Source of the DNA: Oscillospiraceae bacterium
GTDB taxonomy: Bacteria > Bacillota > Clostridia > Oscillospirales > Ruminococcaceae
NCBI GenBank assembly: GCA_020024475.1
Contig: JAHHTS010000009.1
Span: 1-43,332 of the forward strand
Reading direction: 5' to 3'
DNA: 43,332 bases
Shown here: piece by piece, positions 35,975-42,124 of the stretch
Layout: the number at the start of each line of letters is the position of its first letter
Numbering within the stretch: the stretch's first letter is position 1
Notes under the pieces: model-generated
Told to the model about the DNA's origin: nothing
Database searches by the model: none
Seen by the model: the letters and a program-made list of their open reading frames with translations, nothing else
Translations under genes and position numbers: made by a program

Positions 35975-36583
35975 ATGAGAAGAAAAAGTCCAGAAATGAT
36001 GGATAAAATACGTAGGTTTGCCGAAAAGTATTACCTTCAGTACGGACAATCGCCTTCCATTTCCATAATTGCAGATGATGTTCAAATGTCTAGAGGAGCA
36101 GTCTATAAATATCTTGTTGAAATGGACGAAAAAGGAATTGTTGAATATGATGGTAATTCCATTCAAACACCAGTAACAAAGAAATGTAATTTAGGACTAG
36201 CTCAAACTGCGATTGTTGGTTCTATCCCTTGTGGCTCGCCGAGTTACGAAGAGGAACATATCGAAGAATATGTTTCCTTGCCTACTGCCATATTTGGCAA
36301 TGGAGATTTTTATCTTTTAAGGGCAAGTGGTAATTCGATGATTGAGGCAGGCATAGACGATGGTGATCTTGTTGTAATTAGAAAACAAGTAGTAGCAAAT
36401 AATGGAGATATTGTTGTTGCTTTGGTCGATAACCAAAATACATTGAAACGATATTTCGTAGATGAAAAAAACAAGAAAATCATCTTACATCCCGAAAACA
36501 AAACAATGAAAGACATAGTAGTCAGTGAGTGCTACATTCAGGGAGTTGCTTGTCACGTAATTAAACAGCTTAGTAGAGCCTAA
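35975..36583 (+). CDS. LexA-family self-cleaving repressor, 202 aa
   Basis: Residues 1-66 form a winged helix like LexA (SISIIADDVQMSRGAVYKYLVEMDEKG). The C-terminal S24 peptidase domain has the cleavage site Cys86-Gly87 (SIPCGSP), Ser121 (SGNSMIEAG) and Lys158 (TLKRYF). Cys-Gly instead of Ala-Gly occurs in some LexA-like repressors. It probably holds the ICE quiescent and is inactivated after DNA damage. Its own promoter carries a matching palindrome. An ImmA/IrrE-type protease gene follows, so it has two possible routes to inactivation. Confidence 0.88.
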   Translation: MRRKSPEMMDKIRRFAEKYYLQYGQSPSISIIADDVQMSRGAVYKYLVEMDEKGIVEYDGNSIQTPVTKKCNLGLAQTAIVGSIPCGSPSYEEEHIEEYVSLPTAIFGNGDFYLLRASGNSMIEAGIDDGDLVVIRKQVVANNGDIVVALVDNQNTLKRYFVDEKNKKIILHPENKTMKDIVVSECYIQGVACHVIKQLSRA

Positions 36584-36690
36584 ATAGCATATATGAAGGA
36601 ATTCGCTATCCATTTCTAATTGATAGTGCGGAAAAAAATTGCCACTAGAATAATCGTAATGTTTATTCTGGCGTTGGAGGTGGACACAAC

Positions 36691-37413
36691 TTGAGTAATT
36701 ACATTTCAAGAGCAGAACTTGATGAAATCAGCGAGGGACTAATTAAAGTCTATATTTCAGACAGACATCAAGATATTCAATCAATTGATATAGATGATTT
36801 TGTAAAATCATTTCTAAATTTAAGGATTGAGTATGCTCACTTTGCTGAAGAAGATCCCAGCAAGATTGGTTTTATATCCGATGGTAATACACCATTGCTT
36901 ATTTATCTTAACGGAAGAATTGTTCCCTTTGTTTTCCCAAAAGATACGATAGTGTTGGATGAATTTTTACTCGCTAAAAAAGAAAATGGCAGAAGACGTT
37001 TTACATTAGCTCACGAAGCAGCACATTACATCTTAGAAAGAATACAAGTGTCATCCAGAGTAGCAAGATTTCATACAGAGTATGACAGCCAAAGAACATA
37101 TACAAGAGATGAACTTACGAAGATGTTTGCAGCTATTGAATGGCAAGCTGATGTAATGGCGGCATCATTACTTATGCCTGAGTTTATTATAAAAAGAACA
37201 GTAAGCAGGTGTGCAAAATCAGATCACATTAAAATATATGGGGACAACACACTTGCAGCTAAAGACAAATTGATTATTAGTACAATGTCGAAACAACTGG
37301 AGGTTTCGCACACAGCTTTATTTATTCGATTAAAAAATCTTGGAATTTTCGAATACCACGATATATCTGAATATATATCACAAGAATTAAATTTAGGAGG
37401 AACACTCTTTTGA
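36691..37413 (+). CDS. ImmA/IrrE-family metallopeptidase, 240 aa
   Basis: TTG 36691 is supported by GGAGG at 36676-36680. The zinc motif is H108-E-A-A-H112 (FTLAHEAAHYIL), and the third ligand is likely Glu150 in AIEWQADVMAASLLMP. In ICEBs1 the ImmA protease cuts the ImmR repressor to release the element; here the paired repressor is LexA-like rather than ImmR-like. The stop overlaps the next start (TGATG at 37411-37415). Confidence 0.88.
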   Translation: MSNYISRAELDEISEGLIKVYISDRHQDIQSIDIDDFVKSFLNLRIEYAHFAEEDPSKIGFISDGNTPLLIYLNGRIVPFVFPKDTIVLDEFLLAKKENGRRRFTLAHEAAHYILERIQVSSRVARFHTEYDSQRTYTRDELTKMFAAIEWQADVMAASLLMPEFIIKRTVSRCAKSDHIKIYGDNTLAAKDKLIISTMSKQLEVSHTALFIRLKNLGIFEYHDISEYISQELNLGGTLF

Positions 37414-37679
37414 TGCAAAATGAATGTAAAAGACCTATTCCCCCGGATGTAAAAAGAAAATTATTACAGTCAAGAATAGAAGCTGATGAGTTATCTCAAA
37501 GAGAAATCCGTTGTCCACATTGTGGTTTCCTCATTCAGAAAGTCTATTCTGATGCAACCGGGCATTTGAGCATTAAGTGCCAAAAATGTAAAAGTGTCAG
37601 TGTATTAAATCTTGCTTATTTCAGAAAAGCAAAAATACGAATACGAAAAAGAAATTATATAAGAAAAATTAAATATTAA
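37413..37679 (+). CDS. Small zinc-ribbon protein, 88 aa
   Basis: ATG 37413 overlaps the previous stop; a TTG at 37410 is also possible. The core is a four-Cys zinc ribbon (CPHCGFLIQK ... CQKCKSV) followed by a very basic tail (RKAKIRIRKRNYIRKIKY). It resembles the small Com-like zinc ribbons of mobile elements that bind nucleic acid. Its place after repressor and protease genes suggests a regulatory role, but this is a guess. Confidence 0.7.
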   Translation: MQNECKRPIPPDVKRKLLQSRIEADELSQREIRCPHCGFLIQKVYSDATGHLSIKCQKCKSVSVLNLAYFRKAKIRIRKRNYIRKIKY

Positions 37680-37725
37680 CGATTCTAATCGAGCAAGCGG
37701 AGAAAGTTTTTTAAACTTACTACCA

Positions 37726-37782
37726 AGCGCCGTACGAAACAGATAGAACACTAAGTTCTATCTTTTCTACGGTGCTTTTTTA
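37726..37782 (+). terminator. Strong compound terminator in the sigma-like gene leader
   Basis: AGCGCCGTA (37726-37734) pairs with TACGGTGCT (37768-37776). Inside it AGATAGAAC (37741-37749) pairs perfectly with GTTCTATCT (37755-37763), and GAAA/TTTC fill the gap. A T6 run follows. Bases GTACGAAAC (37732-37740) can instead pair with GTTTCGTAC at 37797-37805, which would open it. Confidence 0.8.
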
Positions 37783-37813
37783 TTGCTTAGAATTAGGTTT
37801 CGTACTGTGTTAG

Positions 37814-37849
37814 GTCCTTTCTCAGATATTGCTTGGGAAAGGACTTTTT
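37814..37849 (+). terminator. Second terminator in the sigma-like gene leader
   Basis: GTCCTTTCTC (37814-37823) pairs with GGGAAAGGAC (37835-37844, one wobble), followed by five T residues. Confidence 0.75.
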
Positions 37850-37890
37850 ATGTTTTATAACAGCTGGCAATGCCAAATTGCAAAGTATCC

Positions 37891-37942
37891 GTAATCTCCG
37901 AATTTTGGTCAAACAGAAAAATCAAAATTCAAAGGAGATTAC
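37891..37942 (+). promoter_or_regulatory. Hairpin that hides the ribosome site of the sigma-like gene
   Basis: GTAATCTCC (37891-37899) pairs perfectly with GGAGATTAC (37934-37942), and GAATTTTG (37900-37907) pairs perfectly with CAAAATTC (37923-37930). The result is 17 pairs with one AAA bulge and a 15-base loop. The Shine-Dalgarno bases AGGAG (37933-37937) lie in the stem and bulge, 4 bases before ATG 37946. Translation would need the stem to open. Confidence 0.75.
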
Positions 37943-37945
37943 AAA

Positions 37946-38482
37946 ATGAACAATACATTTAATGAAAGACAAGAACAATTTAACCGTGAGTGTAGACTCA
38001 TAAATCTTAAATATGAATATCAAGGATATAAAGGAACACCAAAGTGGGCAATCGTTTCTGACTATTCTGAGAAAGAAATAATGGAAAAATATGCTGATGT
38101 TGTTTGTGAGTATGTACCATTTGTTTTACTTACATCTGAACACGGTGAAGCTATCAAAGAATATGATCGCAATGAAGATAAATTCAAAAAGAGAAGTAGA
38201 AGACACGGTCATATTTATGATGTTTGCGATGGTGAATTTGAAACACATCATCCTGAATTTGCAGTGGACGATCTAGAAGAAAAAGTTTTAAAGGAAATGG
38301 AATATGAAAAGCTTCGTTCTGCAATCAGTATGTTAAAGCCAATTCAAAAACAAAGACTCATCAAATACTTTTTCGATGGTAAAAGCAGTCGTCAAATAGC
38401 TTTAGAAGAAGGCGTTAATTATAGTGCTGTGGATAAATCAATTTATAGTGCGTTAGAAAATTTAAAAAAATTTTTAGGTTAG
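37946..38482 (+). CDS. Sigma-70-like region 4 protein, 178 aa
   Basis: The C-terminal 55 residues are a sigma region 4 helix-turn-helix (LKPIQKQRLIKYFFDGKSSR then QIALEEGVNYSAVDKSIYSA). The N-terminal part is charged and does not show a clear region 2. Proteins like this are widespread in Tn916/Tn1549-type elements and are thought to regulate the element. It has an unusually long leader with two terminators and a hidden ribosome site, which makes it a likely switch gene. Confidence 0.8.
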   Translation: MNNTFNERQEQFNRECRLINLKYEYQGYKGTPKWAIVSDYSEKEIMEKYADVVCEYVPFVLLTSEHGEAIKEYDRNEDKFKKRSRRHGHIYDVCDGEFETHHPEFAVDDLEEKVLKEMEYEKLRSAISMLKPIQKQRLIKYFFDGKSSRQIALEEGVNYSAVDKSIYSALENLKKFLG

Positions 38483-38495
38483 GGTGTGCATTTTG

Positions 38496-38551
38496 CCCTT
38501 CCCAGTCCCAAACAAGTGAAGGGGTTAATAAATGGATAATATAATCCCTTC
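38496..38551 (+). promoter_or_regulatory. Alternative-pairing leader before the MazF-like gene
   Basis: CCCTTC (38496-38501) and TAATCCCTTC (38542-38551) both can pair with GAAGGGGTTA (38518-38527). The second pairing is 10 bp with one wobble. The two structures exclude each other, as in attenuators. The middle segment is also the ribosome site of a 14-codon reading frame. Confidence 0.5.
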
Positions 38552-38576
38552 TTACATTTTAGAAAACGAGGTATAA
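38532..38576 (+). CDS. Possible leader peptide, 14 aa
   Basis: ATG 38532 with AAGGGG seven bases upstream encodes MDNIIPSYILENEV and stops 3 bases before the MazF-like start. Its ribosome site lies inside the alternative hairpins. It may be a regulatory leader, or chance. Confidence 0.35.
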   Translation: MDNIIPSYILENEV

Positions 38577-38579
38577 ATT

Positions 38580-39152
38580 ATGAATCATACAGAATTTAAG
38601 AAAGTAAAATGGGGCGATATTTATTACTGCAATTTAGGACATATGAAAGGTTCAGTTCAATGTGGTAGACGTCCAGTATTAGTTATCCAAACCAATCGTC
38701 TTAATGGTACAAGTCCAACAGTTCTTGTGGCTGTAATTACATCTGTATTAAAGAATAAAGAAATGAGTACACATATTTCATTAGGAAAAGAATATGGTCT
38801 TCCTGAAGAATCGATGGTAATGCTTGAACAAATCAGAACTGTCGATAAAGCTGAGGAACTTGAAGATTATATTGGTACAGTTTATGACGCAGATAAAATA
38901 AATGAAATAAAACGTGGCTTAAAATTTGAAATCGGATTACCAGTAAAGCCTAGACAAAAAAGAACGGGACTTGTTTTATCCCTTTGCCCTAAATGCAGAA
39001 GTGAATTTATGGATGTTCCTGAAAACATTGTAAAGCGACTTGATCCATTACAATCAGAAAAAGAAGTTTGTGATAAATGTCAGGTTCATTATGGTTATGA
39101 TTACATCATAATGAAAAAGCACAATCGTAGAGAGCAAAGGAGTGAATACTAA
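38580..39152 (+). CDS. MazF/PemK-like protein with C-terminal zinc ribbon, 190 aa
   Basis: Residues 5-120 match the MazF/PemK fold (KWGDIYYCNLG, CGRRPVLVIQTN, PTVLVAVITS, MVMLEQIRTVDK), the family of mRNA-cutting toxins. Residues about 135-180 add a zinc ribbon (CPKCRSEF ... CDKCQVHYG), which ordinary MazF lacks. No separate antitoxin gene of the usual kind precedes it; the gene before encodes the sigma-like protein. It may have been recruited as a regulator of element mRNA. The stop overlaps the next start (TAATG). Confidence 0.8.
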   Translation: MNHTEFKKVKWGDIYYCNLGHMKGSVQCGRRPVLVIQTNRLNGTSPTVLVAVITSVLKNKEMSTHISLGKEYGLPEESMVMLEQIRTVDKAEELEDYIGTVYDADKINEIKRGLKFEIGLPVKPRQKRTGLVLSLCPKCRSEFMDVPENIVKRLDPLQSEKEVCDKCQVHYGYDYIIMKKHNRREQRSEY

Positions 39153-39400
39153 TGTTTGATGAAAAGATAAAGGAAATGAATGAGCAAACTGATGCTTTAG
39201 GATTCTCAAATAATTACGAAAAACGAGTATACACTGTAGATGAAATTATGGATGTATTAAGTATTGGAAGAAACGCTGCCTACGATTTAGTTAAATCTGG
39301 AGCATTTCACTATGTAAAGATTGGAGGTCAATATCGAATTTCAAAGAAAAGTTTTGATAAATGGCTGGATAATATTGATGAAAGTCAAATATGCGATTAA
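39152..39400 (+). CDS. Excisionase-type helix-turn-helix protein 1, 82 aa
   Basis: One winged HTH unit of the excisionase/HTH_17 kind: YTVDEIMDVLSIGRNAAYDL then VKSGAFHYVKIGGQYRISKK and SFDKWLDN. Such proteins bend DNA at att sites and favour excision. It is coupled to the MazF-like gene and is closely similar to the unit encoded at 39492. Confidence 0.8.
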   Translation: MFDEKIKEMNEQTDALGFSNNYEKRVYTVDEIMDVLSIGRNAAYDLVKSGAFHYVKIGGQYRISKKSFDKWLDNIDESQICD

Positions 39401-39423
39401 GGATTTCGCATAATTAACAAAAA

Positions 39424-39482
39424 CTCCGTTAACAACTAATATATAGCCAAGCCAAGTGGCTTGGCTATATTAACAAACGGAG
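39424..39482 (+). promoter_or_regulatory. Large hairpin with an outer clamp on the next ribosome site
   Basis: A perfect 13-bp stem (39441-39453 with 39458-39470) over an AAGT loop is nested in a 7-bp outer pairing, CTCCGTT (39424-39430) with AACGGAG (39476-39482). The outer arm covers the GGAGG that serves ATG 39492. No T run follows, so control of translation is more likely than termination. Confidence 0.65.
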
Positions 39483-39491
39483 GTGCATTTT

Positions 39492-39671
39492 ATGAAAAGT
39501 AAAAAAGTATACACTATTGATGAAATTCACAATATCTTAGGTATCAGTAAAGTTTCAACTTATAAATTGGTAAACTCCAATGTATTTCATTACGTGAAAA
39601 TTGGTAGTTTGTATCGTATATCAAAAACAAGTTTTGATAAATGGTTGGAAAATCAAGGAGGTAATGCATAA
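39492..39671 (+). CDS. Excisionase-type helix-turn-helix protein 2, 59 aa
   Basis: ATG 39492 is preferred to a GTG at 39483 that overlaps the ribosome site. The whole protein is one HTH unit (YTIDEIHNILGISKVSTYKL, FHYVKIGSLYRISKTSFDKW). It is nearly a shortened copy of the protein encoded at 39152, which suggests a local duplication. The stop overlaps the next start (TAATG). Confidence 0.8.
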   Translation: MKSKKVYTIDEIHNILGISKVSTYKLVNSNVFHYVKIGSLYRISKTSFDKWLENQGGNA

Positions 39672-40354
39672 TGGCTTATCCTCAACTTGAAAAGAATATC
39701 GAAAAATTAAATGAAGAAATCACTGAATTGCAATACGGATTAAGTTTAATCGAAAAAGAAGAATGGGATACTTATTCAATAAAAGAAGTACAAAAGATGT
39801 TTGGTCTAGACGAAAGTGAAGCTTCCCTATTGGTTAAATCAGGTCTCTTTAAAATTCACAAGGTCGGAAACGAATATCGTGCAACTAAGAAAAGTGTAGT
39901 TGATAAGAAAAAGGTCATAAAATCTGTTACTACATATAGAAATAAGAAATCTATGAAAGTAAGTGATATGGCAAAACTTTTAGGACTAGGTAAAACTGCA
40001 TCTTACAGGTTGATCAGCAAAGAATATTTCAAAACATATCTTGTTCTAGGAGTTATGCGTGTAGATGTAAAAAGTTTTGAAGAGTGGTATGCAGGACAAT
40101 TTCATTATAAAAAGATAACCGGAGAACAGCCTGGTCAAAAGTATGGAGATACAATTGCACCTATTGTTATGGCTCGTGTATTTGATATTCATCCAACTAC
40201 CGCAAGAGAGTTTATGGATAAAGGATGGGTAGAAACAGTTACCGTAGGTGGCAAAAGAAGAGTGGTAAGAAGTAGTTTTGAAAAATGGTGTGAAACTCAA
40301 TCACACTACAAAATGGTTAGAACGATCGAGGAGGCAGAAGAAATATGTCGTTAG
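39671..40354 (+). CDS. Protein with three excisionase-type HTH units, 227 aa
   Basis: After a short coiled coil (1-30) three diverged units follow: about 34-80 (YSIKEVQKMFGLDESEASLL), about 95-145 (MKVSDMAKLLGLGKTASYRL, SFEEWYAG) and about 160-212 (IAPIVMARVFDIHPTTAREF, SFEKWCETQ). A multi-unit protein could bind several arm-type sites at once at the element end. It is coupled on both sides and overlaps the next gene by 10 bases. Confidence 0.75.
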   Translation: MAYPQLEKNIEKLNEEITELQYGLSLIEKEEWDTYSIKEVQKMFGLDESEASLLVKSGLFKIHKVGNEYRATKKSVVDKKKVIKSVTTYRNKKSMKVSDMAKLLGLGKTASYRLISKEYFKTYLVLGVMRVDVKSFEEWYAGQFHYKKITGEQPGQKYGDTIAPIVMARVFDIHPTTAREFMDKGWVETVTVGGKRRVVRSSFEKWCETQSHYKMVRTIEEAEEICR

Positions 40355-40551
40355 AAGAAAAAATTATTGCGTTAAATCAACCAACTTACGAAAAGAAAAG
40401 TTACAGCGTTGTTGAAGTACAGAATATTCTTGGCATTTCAAGACAAACAGTTTATAAACTCATCAAACAAAAATGTTTTAAAGCTGTAAAAATTGAAACC
40501 GGATATAGAATTTTAAAAGAAAGTTTTGATTGTTGGTTGGATAATGAGTAA
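40345..40551 (+). CDS. xis: Excisionase-type helix-turn-helix protein, 68 aa
   Basis: One HTH unit (YSVVEVQNILGISRQTVYKL, KAVKIETGYRILKESFDCWL) directly before the integrase gene, the usual place of the excisionase in Tn916-like elements. It starts within the previous gene. By position it is the best candidate for the true excisionase among the six units. Confidence 0.82.
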   Translation: MSLEEKIIALNQPTYEKKSYSVVEVQNILGISRQTVYKLIKQKCFKAVKIETGYRILKESFDCWLDNE

Positions 40552-40566
40552 AGGAGGATATGGATA

Positions 40567-41994
40567 ATGGCTTCTATAGTAAAAAGAAAAAACCGTTATT
40601 CAGTTGTGTATAGATACACCGATGAAAACGGAAATCAAAGACAAAAATGGGAAACGTTCGATACAAATGCTGAAGCTAAGAAAAGAAAGATTCAATTAGA
40701 ATACGAACAGCAACAAGGTACATTTATTGTTCCTACAGCAACTACTGTTAGGGACTTATTAGAAGAATACATTTCAGTATATGGAGTAAGTTCGTGGGCA
40801 ATGTCCACATATCAGTCAAAGACAGGTTTGATGTATAACTATATCATTCCTTTAATCGGCGAAGTTAAATTAGATGATGTTACACCAAGAATGATGGATA
40901 ACTTTTATAAAAGTCTTCTTTCAGTTAAATCAAAGGTAGCTAATACTAAAAGTCACAAAGGCGAATATCTTACTCCACGAACCGTAAATTCAATTCATAA
41001 GTTATTAAGAAGTGCTTTCAATCAAGCAGTTAAATGGGAGCTAATGCCGAGAAACCCTGTTGCTAATGCTACTCTTCCAAAAGCTGAATATCAAAAAAGA
41101 GAAATTTGGACAGCAGATACTTTGGCTAAAGCTTTAGAACTGTGTGATGATGATATTCTTGCATTAGCAATCAATATATCATTCGCCTGCTCATTACGTA
41201 TGGGTGAAATGTTAGGCTTAACTTGGGACTGTATAGATATAACTGAGAAGAGCATTAAAGATAATAACGCATCTATCTTTGTTAATAAAGAACTTCAAAG
41301 AGTAAATAAAGACGCTTTGGAAAAATTAGATAATAAAGATGTGATCCGTAAGTTCCCTCACGTTTTATGTAATAACTCAACTACTCTCGTATTAAAAGAA
41401 CCTAAGACTAAGACTTCAATCAGAAAAGTGTTTTTACCTAAAACAGTAGCTTTAATGTTATTGGAAAGAAAAAAGGAAATAGAAGAACTTAAATTGTTAT
41501 TTGGAGATGAATACATTGATTATAACTTGGTGTTTTGCCATTCATCAGGTAGACCGATGGAAGGTCAAGTAATAACCCGTTCATTAAAGAAGCTGATTAG
41601 AGAGAATGACTTACCTGATGTAGTATTTCACAGCTTTAGACACGCCAGTATCACTTATAAATTGAAATGGAATGGTGGAGATATGAAGTCAGTACAAGGT
41701 GACTCAGGACACGCTAAAATGGATATGGTTGCTAATGTATATTCACATATTATAGATGATGATAGGCGTTATAACGCACAGAAATTCGAAGAAGAATTCT
41801 ATGGTGGTAAATCATTGAGAGATAATGAAACAGTCAAGACACCTAAATTCGAAGATGCAATCACAGATTTATCCAGCGAAAGATCAAAAAAGGATAAAAA
41901 AGATATAGAAGAAAATGGAGAAGAACTTATTGCAAAATTACTTTCAAATCCTGAAACAGCAGCTTTACTTAAAGCTTTAGCAAAAGAATTATGA
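40567..41994 (+). CDS. int: Tyrosine recombinase/integrase (Tn916 type), 475 aa
   Basis: AAAGGAGG precedes ATG 40567. An N-terminal arm-binding region (SIVKRKNRYSVVYRYTDENG) is followed by a SAM-like core-binding domain and the catalytic domain. The active-site residues are Arg in ACSLRMGEMLGL near 211, Lys near 283 (KTKTSIRKVFLP), HxxR in HSFRHASITY near 355, His in SGHAKMDM near 382, and Tyr in ANVYSHII near 391. An extra charged tail of about 70 residues follows. The enzyme would insert and excise the ICE. Confidence 0.93.
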   Translation: MASIVKRKNRYSVVYRYTDENGNQRQKWETFDTNAEAKKRKIQLEYEQQQGTFIVPTATTVRDLLEEYISVYGVSSWAMSTYQSKTGLMYNYIIPLIGEVKLDDVTPRMMDNFYKSLLSVKSKVANTKSHKGEYLTPRTVNSIHKLLRSAFNQAVKWELMPRNPVANATLPKAEYQKREIWTADTLAKALELCDDDILALAINISFACSLRMGEMLGLTWDCIDITEKSIKDNNASIFVNKELQRVNKDALEKLDNKDVIRKFPHVLCNNSTTLVLKEPKTKTSIRKVFLPKTVALMLLERKKEIEELKLLFGDEYIDYNLVFCHSSGRPMEGQVITRSLKKLIRENDLPDVVFHSFRHASITYKLKWNGGDMKSVQGDSGHAKMDMVANVYSHIIDDDRRYNAQKFEEEFYGGKSLRDNETVKTPKFEDAITDLSSERSKKDKKDIEENGEELIAKLLSNPETAALLKALAKEL

Positions 41995-42005
41995 TATATT
42001 AATTG

Positions 42006-42041
42006 GACAACTCACAGAAATATGGTGTGGGTTGTCTTTTT
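42006..42041 (+). terminator. Terminator after the integrase gene
   Basis: GACAACTCACA (42006-42016) pairs with TGTGGGTTGTC (42026-42036, one wobble), followed by five T residues. The attachment site should lie between here and 42125; no core sequence can be named from one end alone. Confidence 0.8.
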
Positions 42042-42124
42042 ATTTTTAATTGTTATAATATATTTATCACTTGTCTTTATTTTAAATACAATTTCTATAT
42101 CACACGCAAAGGGGATAATAGATT

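Larger units (their letters stand above)
678..42041 (+). mobile_element. Tn1549/CTn-type integrative and conjugative element (left boundary unknown)
   Basis: A complete rightward transfer operon (helicase, primase-like protein, MobC, relaxase, PcfB, VirD4, Maff2, VirB6, PrgI, VirB4, sortase, CHAP hydrolase) is followed by cargo, a regulatory region, excisionase-type HTH genes and a tyrosine integrase. This order is that of the Tn1549/CTn branch of the Tn916-Tn1549 superfamily. The right end must lie close after the integrase, between 41995 and the next gene at 42125. The left end may lie before base 1; no matching direct repeat was recognised. DUF4366 (CD1107), DUF4315 and a topoisomerase III gene, which often follow the CHAP gene in this family, are absent and the cargo island sits there instead. 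Confidence 0.85.

Noticed and set aside
36604..36625. Second repressor operator between the LexA-like and ImmA-like genes (CTATC...GATAG)
   Set aside because: Only 5-bp arms and a different spacing from the operator at 35924-35950.
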